From positions 1-64,000 of the forward strand of contig DULO01000066.1 in the NCBI GenBank assembly GCA_012840345.1: a DNA stretch of 64,000 bases. The letters run 5' to 3'. The position numbers and the translations under genes are program-made. This DNA comes from Candidatus Fermentithermobacillaceae bacterium. Lineage in GTDB: Bacteria > Bacillota > Sulfobacillia > Fermentithermobacillales > Fermentithermobacillaceae. This document shows positions 1 through 8,311 of this stretch, piece after piece. Under the pieces are notes generated by a model. It had not been told where the DNA came from and did no database searches. It saw only the letters and a program-made list of their open reading frames with translations. How positions within the stretch are numbered: position 1 is the stretch's first letter; every line of letters begins with the position of its first letter.

Positions 1-148
1 GCGTTCTCGTCCCGGCAATTCATCCTACAGTTCCTTCCCCTGACCTTGGCCTGATATTGGTTGCTGGCCCGTCCGGCAGGCAAGACCGTCGCGAAGGTCC
101 ATCTCATAGTCGCGTCGCTGTGGTTCTACTCTCAGTGCTGAATCTCTT

Positions 149-178
149 TTGCGAAGTCCACCTTCGAAGGCATATATT
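149..178 (+). promoter_or_regulatory. Putative promoter with palindromic operator for the toxin-antitoxin pair
   Basis: A -35-like TTGCGA (149-154) and a -10-like TATATT (173-178) are separated by 18 bp. The spacer contains the perfect 10-bp palindrome CCTTCGAAGG at 161-170. RHH antitoxins commonly repress their own operon by binding palindromes over the promoter, so this is a plausible operator; that role is inference from position. Upstream, 1-148 shows no gene I can support. Confidence 0.4.
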
Positions 179-224
179 GATATCGGATAGTGCAATCTAC
201 TTTGGAGTCAGGAGGTGTGAAACC

Positions 225-479
225 TTGGAACGAGAGCAGTTCACAGTAAGGGCGCCCAAGGAGCTTGTAGAACTTGTGCGCGAAGAGGCTGCCGCTTACG
301 GGGACTCCATTAATGAGTTGGTTGTATCGGCTATCCAGAAAGAGGTGTCCGTAAGGAGGCAACTCCGCCTCCTGGGTCAGATTGAGAAGGAACGGGCGGC
401 AATGGCTGAGCGTGGCTTGCAGCCTGACTCGACGCCCTTGGTAAGACAGGTCAGAATGGGGAGCGATCGACATAAATAG
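225..479 (+). CDS. Ribbon-helix-helix antitoxin of a type II toxin-antitoxin system
   Basis: An 84-residue protein whose first 40 residues fit a ribbon-helix-helix DNA-binding domain (EREQFTVRAPKELVELVREEA, then a helix ending NELVVSAIQKEV); the rest is a basic, charged tail that in such antitoxins wraps around the toxin. The start chosen is TTG 225, preceded by AGGAGGTG at 209-216; an earlier in-frame ATG at 57 has no ribosome site and would add sequence unlike the family. The stop overlaps the start of the PIN gene downstream, the usual coupling in these operons. Function as antitoxin is inferred from fold and neighbour. Confidence 0.7.
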   Translation: MEREQFTVRAPKELVELVREEAAAYGDSINELVVSAIQKEVSVRRQLRLLGQIEKERAAMAERGLQPDSTPLVRQVRMGSDRHK

Positions 480-936
480 ACGGACGTACTGCCTAGACAC
501 CAGCGTCCTCGTGAAAGCCCTCGTGCCTGAGGAGGGTAGCATCGAGGCACTTAACCTCTTGCGCGAAGCAGTGAGTTCCGGTAGCCGGTTGATCGCACCC
601 GCCTTTGCCTGGGCCGAAGTCGGCACCGTGTTGCTAAAGAAGATGAAAGCCGGACTCATTACGGAGACAGAGGCTTCGACTGCTTGGGACCGGTTCACAT
701 CGCTATCGATTGACTATCTTCAGGATACAACCATTTTACAGGTGGCCTGGGATGTTTCCCTGCGGTACCAGCTTCCGACGATGTACGATGCTGCGTTCCT
801 CGCAGTCTGCGATAGAGTGGTCGAAGAGTCGCGGGGTTCGGTAGAGTTCTGGACCGCCGATAGACAACTGGTTCAGGTCCTCGGTTCGTCACCTCCACCG
901 TACCTGAAACTCCTAGAGTTGCGTCATAGTCCATGA
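472..936 (+). CDS. PIN-domain ribonuclease toxin (VapC-like), apparent ATA start
   Basis: PIN domain of about 154 residues. The invariant first acidic residue lies in YCLDTSVLVKAL and later acidic positions in MYDAAFLAVCD and WTADRQL; PIN toxins cleave RNA with a Mg-bound acidic cluster. No ATG, GTG or TTG lies upstream of the catalytic Asp: the frame is closed by TAA at 442, and GTG 511 would remove that Asp. The best start is ATA at 472, with GGGGAG at 458-463 placed 8 bases before it and an 8-base overlap with the antitoxin stop, giving MNRRTYCLDTS, a typical VapC beginning. ATC 466 is the alternative. Either a weak non-canonical start limits toxin synthesis or an ATG has decayed. Confidence 0.7.
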   Translation: MNRRTYCLDTSVLVKALVPEEGSIEALNLLREAVSSGSRLIAPAFAWAEVGTVLLKKMKAGLITETEASTAWDRFTSLSIDYLQDTTILQVAWDVSLRYQLPTMYDAAFLAVCDRVVEESRGSVEFWTADRQLVQVLGSSPPPYLKLLELRHSP

Positions 937-966
937 TCCCTACTCGATGCGAGCACTGATGCTGGT

Positions 967-1191
967 TTGTTCGAAGCAATAGAGGTGGTCAACTTTGACC
1001 TTGACGCTGCGTCGGATGCGGCTCGACTTAGAGGAATTAGCAGGGCATTCGGGTTGTCCCTGGGTGATAGGGCTTACCTGGCTTTGGCCAAGAGCAGAAG
1101 CTTGCCGGCGCTCACCACCGATAAGCGGTGGACTTCATTGAAGGGCGTGGAAGTCAAGGTGATTAAGCAATCAGGCGTGGGAGGGAATCTG
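967..1191 (+). pseudogene. C-terminal remnant of a second PIN-domain toxin
   Basis: About 70 codons match the second half of a VapC-type PIN domain: FDLDAASDAARLRG, then LSLGDRAYLALAKSRSLPAL and TTDKRW, which hold the late acidic residues. The N-terminal half with the first catalytic Asp is absent, so the protein cannot form a complete PIN active site. The frame has no stop and continues directly into coaW. A TTG at 967 could begin a PIN-PanK chimera, but the strong ribosome site before ATG 1192 makes separate coaW translation more likely. It lies 30 bases after an intact PIN gene, so the locus may once have held two toxin-antitoxin modules. Confidence 0.65.
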
Positions 1192-1986
1192 ATGCGTGTA
1201 GGTGTCGATGTCGGCGGTTCGCTGACTAAGGTGGCCATAGAAGACGACGGAGCCAGGCAGTACCGTCTCCTAGAGTATACTGATCCGGATAAGGTTGCGG
1301 CTTTGATTCCCCAGACTGCTCACGTGTACGCGACGGGATGCGGCGCGAGAGAGTTGGCCGCACGCCTTCAATCCCCGGTCAAGGTGCTAGATGAACTTGA
1401 GTGCTTCTGCGCCGGGGCCAGACATTTGGTTCAGGAGCAGGGGCTGAGCACCGTTCCCTTCGTGTTGGCCAGCCTCGGGACGGGGACTTCCATTTTCCAC
1501 GTTACTCAGGAATCAGGTACTCGGGTCACGGGGACCGGCGTCGGCGGGGGGACCATAACGGGACTGGGACATCTCTTGCTGTCCACGGGGGATTTTGCCG
1601 AGATATTGAGCCTTGCTGCCCGAGGCAAGCGGCAGAAGGTGGACCTCATGGTAAGCGACCTCTACAGGGACGTGGGCCACTCTCCTGTTTTGAGTGCCCT
1701 TACGGCCGCCAACTTCGGGCGTGGTGGACTCGGAGGGGAGAAGGCCGATGTAGCGTCTGCTATCGTCCAACTGGTCGTCGAGGTAGTTGCGGTGTTGTCC
1801 ATTCAGGTTGCCAGGACCTACAAAGAATCCACGATAGTCGTGGCAGGATCGCCCAGCGGCCACACGCACATCCAGGATAGATTTCTTGAGATTGGGCGAC
1901 ACTTGGGCTACGAATTCGCCTTTCTCCGGCACGGCGCGTTCTGCGGTGCTTTAGGGGCTCTTTTGCTAGGTAGTCGTCAAGATTAG
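1192..1986 (+). CDS. coaW: Type II pantothenate kinase
   Basis: Phosphorylates pantothenate, the first step of coenzyme A synthesis, in the cytoplasm. The 264-residue protein has the phosphate-binding GVDVGGSLTKVA near the N-terminus, a likely catalytic Glu in LDELECFCAGARH, SLGTGTSI in the middle and GTGVGGGTITGLGHLL, all typical of the staphylococcal and eukaryote-like type II family (ASKHA fold). The start is ATG 1192, with GGGAGGG at about 1179-1185. The open frame extends upstream through a PIN remnant, which I do not count as part of this gene. Type II enzymes are generally insensitive to CoA feedback; that is family knowledge. Confidence 0.85.
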   Translation: MRVGVDVGGSLTKVAIEDDGARQYRLLEYTDPDKVAALIPQTAHVYATGCGARELAARLQSPVKVLDELECFCAGARHLVQEQGLSTVPFVLASLGTGTSIFHVTQESGTRVTGTGVGGGTITGLGHLLLSTGDFAEILSLAARGKRQKVDLMVSDLYRDVGHSPVLSALTAANFGRGGLGGEKADVASAIVQLVVEVVAVLSIQVARTYKESTIVVAGSPSGHTHIQDRFLEIGRHLGYEFAFLRHGAFCGALGALLLGSRQD

Positions 1987-2076
1987 GCCCACTTGATGAG
2001 CCCGAAGTAGCATCGACAGCCTCAGAACTCGCGCTCTATGACCTGGCAGCGCCGCACCTCTTAGCCACTTCGCGGG

Positions 2077-2105
2077 TTGCCAGCGGTTCCATTTATCCGT
2101 AGAGT
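2077..2105 (+). promoter_or_regulatory. Candidate promoter upstream of the TGS GTPase
   Basis: TTGCCA at 2077-2082 and TAGAGT at 2100-2105 are 17 bp apart, 65 bp before the chosen start at 2170. The match to a sigma-A promoter is moderate. The rest of the 1987-2169 gap shows nothing else. Confidence 0.3.
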
Positions 2106-2169
2106 AATGGATGGAATCGCCCTCGCACTGATTCCTTGCATTCGCAGCAGCAACACGGGAGGTGATCCA

Positions 2170-3147
2170 TTGCCGGCCAACCTTGGACCTCAATACTTAG
2201 CCGCGGAGGCCCGTTACAGGGAGGCACTCACCGACGAAGAGCGGCTTGCCGCTCTCGAAGAGATGATGGCCACTATCCCGAAGCATAAGGGCACCGAGAA
2301 AATGCAGGCCGACATCAAGCGGCGCATGGCGAAACTGCGTGAAGCCATGAAGTCGGGGCCCAAGGGCCCACGCAGGAAGGATGCCTTCCGGATCGAAAAG
2401 GAAGGCGCGGGCCAGGTCGTATTGGTCGGACCGCCCAACTCCGGCAAGTCTTCGCTCTTAAAGGCTATGTCCAGGACTTCACCGGAAATCGCGGAGTACC
2501 CTTTCACCACCCGAATCCCATTGCCTGGGATGGTCCAGTGGGAGAACGTCCAGATTCAGCTGGTGGACTTGCCGCCCGTTGCACCCGAGTCCGCCCAAAC
2601 GTGGCTGTGGGCCATCTTGAGGATGTCCGACGGACTGCTTGTTACGCTGGATATGGGCGACGACAACGTCTTGTCTCACTATGAAGACCTAGTCTCCTTC
2701 ATGGAGCAAAACAACGTGCGGATCAAAAACGAAGGTGAGCGGAGGTTCACCGAGAAGCGAGCGATATGCGCGGCAAACAAGATGGATATGCCGGGAGCCG
2801 AGGACCGTCTCGAGCTCCTAAAGGAGATCATTGGGGACGCCATGGAGATCGTCCCGTGCTCTGCCCTTACAGGTGATGGCCTGCATGACCTAGGAGCGAA
2901 AATGTTCTTTGACCTGTTGGGTAAGATCCGTGTATATACAAAGCCCCCGGGGAAAAAGCCCGACTTCAGTCAGCCATTCATCCTGGATAGAGGGGTGACT
3001 GTCCTTGAGGCAGCCCGCGATGTCCACAAAGAGATAGCCGAGAACTTGAAATACGCCAGGGTATGGGGCAAGGGAGTCTTTGACGGTCAGATGGTGCCCC
3101 GAGACCACGTGCTGAACGATGGGGATATTGTGGTATTTTACTCGTAG
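2170..3147 (+). CDS. Obg/DRG-family GTPase with C-terminal TGS domain
   Basis: A 325-residue protein: basic helical N-terminus (1-80), G domain with P-loop GPPNSGKSS (87-95), G2 Thr pair (113-114), G3 written DLPP (133-136) instead of DxxG, NKMD (203-206) and SAL (231-233), then a TGS domain from about 262 to the end. This order is that of the DRG/Obg group, which is associated with ribosomes or RNA. The missing Gly of DxxG may alter nucleotide switching. The start chosen is TTG 2170, after GGGAGGTGA at 2158-2165; the longer open frame lacks a ribosome site. It is followed closely by the YheC/YheD-like gene. Confidence 0.75.
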   Translation: MPANLGPQYLAAEARYREALTDEERLAALEEMMATIPKHKGTEKMQADIKRRMAKLREAMKSGPKGPRRKDAFRIEKEGAGQVVLVGPPNSGKSSLLKAMSRTSPEIAEYPFTTRIPLPGMVQWENVQIQLVDLPPVAPESAQTWLWAILRMSDGLLVTLDMGDDNVLSHYEDLVSFMEQNNVRIKNEGERRFTEKRAICAANKMDMPGAEDRLELLKEIIGDAMEIVPCSALTGDGLHDLGAKMFFDLLGKIRVYTKPPGKKPDFSQPFILDRGVTVLEAARDVHKEIAENLKYARVWGKGVFDGQMVPRDHVLNDGDIVVFYS

Positions 3148-3177
3148 CGTCCTTCCGCGGGCGGGGAGAGCAGATTC

Positions 3178-5748
3178 ATGTTAGCGAAAGAACTGATGTT
3201 GAGGACTCTGAGGGCCAACCTCGTTCCGGCTCCCCGCGTGATTGTGCCCGGCCCAAAGACCAGCTTTCCGTTGATCCGTATGTCTCCAGATGGCAGCCAT
3301 ACAGTTGTTCCGGACCTCAAGGCCGCCAAGGGAATCCTTCCCGATGGCGGTTTTTTTATGGAGATGGAGCACGTCACGCGAGTGACTAAGGTGCCGGTCA
3401 GTGGCCTTTGTCCTGCCTTGGACCTTGCGGTGCGCGCGGCCTATTGTCTGGGTATGGACAGCGCGGTCGTAACTGTGGGCTTCGGATCAAGTGGTAGCCC
3501 CGAACCCAAGGTTCTCGATGTCCAGGGAACCGGCGAGCCGCAAACCCGCCGGATCGACGGCTTCGCCTTTTTGGGCACAGAAGTCGAGTACCTGCGTCTG
3601 GACGCCTGGAGTGACGGACCTGTGCTGAGCCTCCACAAGGTCTGGTTCCCCGCTGACGAGCTCCGGCGCGACGGACGACTCTGTCTCCCGGCAAGCCTTG
3701 CGGCTGAGGCGGCTACGGCGCGGGACCGTTGGGTTTCTTCCCCGTACTGTTCGGGTGTGCCGCTTACGACCAGACTTATCTTCAAAGGAGCGCCAATTCC
3801 GGTCTTCCTCCGGTGCCTTGACCGGACGGTGGCCCTTCTTGGAATGCTCTTGTCGCCGGCCGAGAAAACAAGGGCGAGGCACGCGACTCCTGAAGGGGTG
3901 CTAGGGGCCATGCGGCGCCCGGCTCACGTTTCTGCGGAATACGCGGGTGATCCGCAGGGAGAAGTGCTCGAATACCTTTCGGTGCCGTCTCTTTTCTGGT
4001 CTCCGGATGGGTTGGCCGCGATTATGTCTCTAGCCTCGGCGGTGGCTGCACATCCGGAGTATTTTGCGGAGGCTTTGAGACTAAGGACGCCGGTGGACTT
4101 AGCCGCGAACTTTGAGCGGCAAAAGGCTTATTATGATGCGGATAAGGCTTACTTCAAAGAAGAAATGCGGGTCCTGGCGGACTTGGTCGCCCGTTTGCCG
4201 CGATCGGGAGCCGAGGCGAGTAACCTGCTGTACCGCGCGATGGAAGAAGCCCTTCGGGCCGCGTCAGGGGATCGAGAGATCTCTGCGGGAGACCCTGAGG
4301 ATTTCCGCTCCGCATGGGGTATATCTCCAGACACCAAAGCTTTTCCGCGCGGCTCGGGATTACGGCTCAGAGCTGACGCCAGTGCCTCACGTATTGACCT
4401 CGCACCTGAAAACTCCATTCCCGGTCCGGTGTTCGGGATCATGGCAATTGAGAAAGCGGCGTCGGGAGGGAGAAAAGAGAAGTTTGGAATCGAAACCGAC
4501 AGGTTCATACGGATTCTCCAGATGGCCGAGAGCATGGGTATGCTCGCGTATGTGTTTTCCCCCGAAGGCGACCCCGGCGAGGATAAGGTTTCAGACTATC
4601 CGGTAAGCAAGCCCCTCATTCCTGTTTGGATTCATCGCCCTTGGAGCGGGTGGGCGCGCAGGATGGCGCCCTTGCCGGACGTTGTCTACGACAGGTACAT
4701 ACCGTTGGCCAACCCAGGCCGTACTGCTGATGACGTCGCCGCCCGGTTCCTGGGTAAATTCCCGCACGTCAAGTTCATTAACTCGCTCCCTTTCACCAAT
4801 GCTTGTCGGGACAAGATGAAAACCCATGAGATCCTCCTGGGAGACCCGGTGTTGGCAGCCCATCTTCCCGAGACGATCCCCGTTACGAATGTGGATTCCG
4901 CCATCCGGTTCATCGCTTCTCACGAGACATCTTTTCTGAAGCCACTGCGCGGAACTGGCAGCAAGGGTCTCACCGTTTTTCGGCGCTGCGTTTCGACCGG
5001 TAGCGAAGCCGGGGATGCAGACGATCTTGAGGGCTATCGCCAAGGTCTCGGTTGTACGAGCCCGCGGGACCTCCGTTTTGAGGTATCCCAACGGGGCCTC
5101 GACGGCCGCGTAAGAGACACCGAGGTACTTGACCTTGCAGGAGTCGAAGCTCTGCTCCGGTCGATGGTGGTTCCTGGATGTGAACGCGAGACTGCTTATG
5201 AGCCCCGCTTCGTTCTCCAAGAGGGCATACGCATGGCTCAGTTGCCCAAAGGGTCTGGCAGCGCCTTTGAAATCAGAGTGATCTACCAAAAAGGCGGGCT
5301 CGGAAAGTGGCGCAGGACCGGAATGGTCTCAAGAGTCAACCCGGGGCCCGAGGGTTTTATCGTGCCCGGCAAGGAACTGCACGTGCGAGTTGATGAGGTC
5401 CTCGAGAGCGTCTTTCCCGGCCGCGTGTCAGAGATCAAAGAGCAAATACGCGGCTTGGCGCGTCGCGTCCCTCCGCTGATCGAAGCGTCTTCCGGGTACG
5501 GCGGCGAGATGTCCATCGACTTCGGCATCGACCATGGCGGAAGACCCTGGTTCATAGAGGTCAACTCTAAGCCCGCCACTTTGTTCAGGGATTTGGGAGC
5601 GTTCAAACTCAGAGAGTTGTCTTTGAGACGAGTCCTGAACTTCGCCTCATTCTTGCACGCAGAACAAGTCCCTGTGTTCGCTGAGTTCAGTATCCCCGCG
5701 CGCTTTGCGGCTTTCAATCCCGTCTCCATTTTTCGGGAGGAACAATAG
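3178..5748 (+). CDS. Large YheC/YheD-like ATP-grasp protein (spore-coat-associated family)
   Basis: An 856-residue protein. From about residue 420 it resembles the YheC/YheD endospore-coat family: FGIETDRFIRILQMAE, VVYDRY, FLKPLRGTGSKGL and the ATP-grasp C-terminus GGEMSIDFGID with FIEVNSKPATLFR. The last motif carries the metal-binding Glu and Asn of ATP-grasp ligases, so an ATP-dependent carboxylate-amine ligation is plausible, but no substrate is known for the family. The first 400 residues match nothing I recognise and make the protein about twice the usual YheC/YheD length. It starts at ATG 3178, with GGGGAG about 9 bases upstream. It probably shares a transcript with the GTPase. The name is supported; the reaction is not. 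Confidence 0.65.
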   Translation: MLAKELMLRTLRANLVPAPRVIVPGPKTSFPLIRMSPDGSHTVVPDLKAAKGILPDGGFFMEMEHVTRVTKVPVSGLCPALDLAVRAAYCLGMDSAVVTVGFGSSGSPEPKVLDVQGTGEPQTRRIDGFAFLGTEVEYLRLDAWSDGPVLSLHKVWFPADELRRDGRLCLPASLAAEAATARDRWVSSPYCSGVPLTTRLIFKGAPIPVFLRCLDRTVALLGMLLSPAEKTRARHATPEGVLGAMRRPAHVSAEYAGDPQGEVLEYLSVPSLFWSPDGLAAIMSLASAVAAHPEYFAEALRLRTPVDLAANFERQKAYYDADKAYFKEEMRVLADLVARLPRSGAEASNLLYRAMEEALRAASGDREISAGDPEDFRSAWGISPDTKAFPRGSGLRLRADASASRIDLAPENSIPGPVFGIMAIEKAASGGRKEKFGIETDRFIRILQMAESMGMLAYVFSPEGDPGEDKVSDYPVSKPLIPVWIHRPWSGWARRMAPLPDVVYDRYIPLANPGRTADDVAARFLGKFPHVKFINSLPFTNACRDKMKTHEILLGDPVLAAHLPETIPVTNVDSAIRFIASHETSFLKPLRGTGSKGLTVFRRCVSTGSEAGDADDLEGYRQGLGCTSPRDLRFEVSQRGLDGRVRDTEVLDLAGVEALLRSMVVPGCERETAYEPRFVLQEGIRMAQLPKGSGSAFEIRVIYQKGGLGKWRRTGMVSRVNPGPEGFIVPGKELHVRVDEVLESVFPGRVSEIKEQIRGLARRVPPLIEASSGYGGEMSIDFGIDHGGRPWFIEVNSKPATLFRDLGAFKLRELSLRRVLNFASFLHAEQVPVFAEFSIPARFAAFNPVSIFREEQ

Positions 5749-5842
5749 CGGCCAATAAAGAAGACTACTGAGGTCTGGAGCGCTAAGGAAGCATCTGGGC
5801 GCGATGAACGGAAGGGTTCTAAGGAAAGGAAGGTCTCGGTAG

Positions 5843-7246
5843 ATGAAACTAACAGCCGCGCAGGTTTCCGAGTTCGAGAAGTTTGTTACCGGACTCATGG
5901 AAGAATACAAGATGCCCGGGCTGGCGGTGGGTATCGCCTGCGGAGACGAAGTCGTTTACAAGAAAGGATTTGGCGTCAAGGATCTGGTCACTAAAGCTCC
6001 CGTCACCACAAGGACCATCTTCGGCGTAGCCTCGGTGACCAAGTCCTTTACCGGGGTCGCCATAATGAAGCTTTGTGAAGAAGGCAAGATGTCCGTCCAT
6101 GATCCGGTGAAGAAGTTTCTTCCGGAGTTTGGAGTACCGGGCGGAACGGGAGATGCCATAACTTCCCACCACTGCCTGACCCACACCACCGGTCTCCCGC
6201 CCCTTCCGTCTCTGGACTGGGCAATTGATGATAACACCAAGAAAGAAAACGAGACTTCGAACGAGGGCAAACCCCACCCGCCTGTGACTACGTATTCTGA
6301 GCTGATGGAATACCTGCGTACCGGCGACTTCACCGTGCTCGGCGAGCCCGGACGGTACTGCAGCTACTCCAACGACGCTTACGGCGTCTTGGGGGCGGTC
6401 ATCGAAAAGGTCAGCGGCGAGATGTACGCCAGGTACATGGAGCAGAACATACTTGCTCCCTTGGGCATGAAACGGAGCACCTTCAACTTGGAGGAGATTC
6501 TGAAGGACGACGATGTCACCACCCTGTACTATAAGGAAAACGATGAGGACGAAGAGATAAAGTCGTCCAACAACTGGCAGGTAGCGCCGGCCCATATGGC
6601 GTGCGGATGGCTGAAGTCGTGTGTGGATGACCTCTTGAACTACGTCAGATGGCATTGTTCGGGCGGGACTTTCGGAGGAGCGCGGGTCCTTTCTCGAGAG
6701 AGTCTTGAAGCTATGATACAACCTTACGCCGACTACACCCGGGACAAGAAATACGGGTACGGGTTCGGGATTCAAGAAGACTATGAGGGCGTGACCATAA
6801 TCGACCATAGCGGCGGGCTTAGAGGGGTCTCGTCACAGGTGGGGTGGATTAAGGATAAAGGCATTTCCGCGGTTGTGCTGTGCAACCTGTCTGGGGCTCC
6901 CACAAGCAAGGTTCTCGCGGCCGCCTTCAACATGATGCTCGGGCTGCCGCTGGATAAGCCCCGTTTCGTTTATCAAAAGGGAGACTGGCCCAAAGAACAG
7001 TTGGACGCTTTGACCGGCACCTTCAAATCGGGAGAAGGAGGCCAGGTCACTTTCTACAAAGAAGACGGCAAGCTCATGGCCCGCTACGGCAAAGACTCCA
7101 AACGCTCGTACGAGGTTAAGCGCGACAGCGACAACGTCGGGGTTGTGACGGTCAGGGGACTGGACAATGAGATACGGTTCTTCAGGGACCAAAACGGCAG
7201 CGTCTGGGCTATAGGTTCCGGAGGTCGGATCATTAGGAAGTCCTAG
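5843..7246 (+). CDS. Class C beta-lactamase-family serine hydrolase
   Basis: A 467-residue member of the penicillin-binding-like serine hydrolases. The nucleophile motif is S64-V-T-K67, the second motif YSN in CSYSNDAYG, and the third HSG in IIDHSGGLRG. These mark the esterase/D-aminopeptidase/lactamase superfamily, whose members cleave esters, D-peptides or beta-lactams by an acyl-enzyme. No signal peptide is evident, so it is probably cytoplasmic. The C-terminal 100 residues form a separate lipocalin-like extension common in this family. AAGGAAAGG precedes ATG 5843. The precise substrate cannot be told from sequence. Confidence 0.8.
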   Translation: MKLTAAQVSEFEKFVTGLMEEYKMPGLAVGIACGDEVVYKKGFGVKDLVTKAPVTTRTIFGVASVTKSFTGVAIMKLCEEGKMSVHDPVKKFLPEFGVPGGTGDAITSHHCLTHTTGLPPLPSLDWAIDDNTKKENETSNEGKPHPPVTTYSELMEYLRTGDFTVLGEPGRYCSYSNDAYGVLGAVIEKVSGEMYARYMEQNILAPLGMKRSTFNLEEILKDDDVTTLYYKENDEDEEIKSSNNWQVAPAHMACGWLKSCVDDLLNYVRWHCSGGTFGGARVLSRESLEAMIQPYADYTRDKKYGYGFGIQEDYEGVTIIDHSGGLRGVSSQVGWIKDKGISAVVLCNLSGAPTSKVLAAAFNMMLGLPLDKPRFVYQKGDWPKEQLDALTGTFKSGEGGQVTFYKEDGKLMARYGKDSKRSYEVKRDSDNVGVVTVRGLDNEIRFFRDQNGSVWAIGSGGRIIRKS

Positions 7247-7270
7247 TCGAGTTATCGGGAGGGAAAACGC

Positions 7271-8311
7271 ATGAAAGCCGTGGTGAAAGCCGGACCGGTT
7301 TACGGCGCCGTTTTGAAAGACGTGCCTGTGCCCACCCCGGGACGCGGGGAGGTGCTGGTCAAGATCAAAGCGGCTTCGATTTGCGGTACTGACCACCACA
7401 TTTACATTTGGAACGAATGGTCCCAGAACAGGATCAAGCCTCCCCGTATCATGGGGCACGAGTTCGCCGGGGAAGTCGTGGAGCTTGGACCTGAAGTAAC
7501 CACGGTAAAGCCGGGCGCTTACGTGTCCGCGGAGACGCACATCGTGTGCGACGGCTGCGTGCAGTGTCTCTTGGGCGAGAAGCACGTATGCCAGAACACC
7601 AAGATACTGGGCGTCGATACGGACGGATGCTTCGCCGAGTACGCTGTCGTTCCCGCGTCGAATCTGTGGCTTAACGACCCCGAGATTCCGCCGGACATCG
7701 CCTCTATTCAGGAGCCCCTCGGGAACGCGGTTCACACAGTGTTGTCGGGAGAAACAAGGGGCAAGACCTTCGCGGTGTTTGGCTGCGGGCCGATCGGCCT
7801 TATGGCCATAGGTGTTGCCAAAGCTTGCGGAGCATCCAAAGTGATCGCCCTGGACATCAACGAATACCGGCTGGGACTGGCCAAAGACCTCGGCGCTGAC
7901 TTAGTCGCCAACAGCAGGCAAGTTGATCCGGTTCAGGTCATCATGGACGCGACCCGCGGAGTGGGAGTGGACGTGGTGCTCGAGATGTCAGGGGCATCAG
8001 TGGTCTACGGCCAGATGTTCAAGGCCGTGCGGGCAGGCGGGCGCGTGGTATTGCTGGGACTCCCGGCGAGGCCTCAGACTGTCAACTTTAGCGACGACAT
8101 TGTCATGAGGGGGATCACCGTTCAAGGAATAACCGGCCGCAGGATCTGGGATACCTGGCTTTCGGTACGGGAGCTATTGAGTTCCGGCCGCCTGGACTTG
8201 CGTCCCATCGTGACACACCGTCTGGACCTTGAAGATTTTGCCCGCGGAATGGACCTCATGACATCTGGAGATTGCGGTAAGGTAATCCTTTATCCTGGAG
8301 GCGTAGAGTAA
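7271..8311 (+). CDS. tdh: L-threonine 3-dehydrogenase
   Basis: A 346-residue zinc medium-chain dehydrogenase that oxidises threonine with NAD to 2-amino-3-oxobutyrate. Catalytic-zinc residues are C38, H63 and E64 (in GHEFAG); structural-zinc cysteines are C93, C96, C99 and C107. The nucleotide-binding Rossmann motif is GCGPIGLMA. The stop overlaps the kbl start by one base, so the two are translationally coupled. The pair converts threonine to glycine and acetyl-CoA. Other MDR polyol dehydrogenases look similar, but adjacency to kbl settles the assignment. Confidence 0.93.
   Translation: MKAVVKAGPVYGAVLKDVPVPTPGRGEVLVKIKAASICGTDHHIYIWNEWSQNRIKPPRIMGHEFAGEVVELGPEVTTVKPGAYVSAETHIVCDGCVQCLLGEKHVCQNTKILGVDTDGCFAEYAVVPASNLWLNDPEIPPDIASIQEPLGNAVHTVLSGETRGKTFAVFGCGPIGLMAIGVAKACGASKVIALDINEYRLGLAKDLGADLVANSRQVDPVQVIMDATRGVGVDVVLEMSGASVVYGQMFKAVRAGGRVVLLGLPARPQTVNFSDDIVMRGITVQGITGRRIWDTWLSVRELLSSGRLDLRPIVTHRLDLEDFARGMDLMTSGDCGKVILYPGGVE

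Noticed and set aside
5849..6808. 319-codon antisense frame over the serine hydrolase
   Set aside because: The sense gene has all catalytic motifs; the antisense frame shows none and has no ribosome site.
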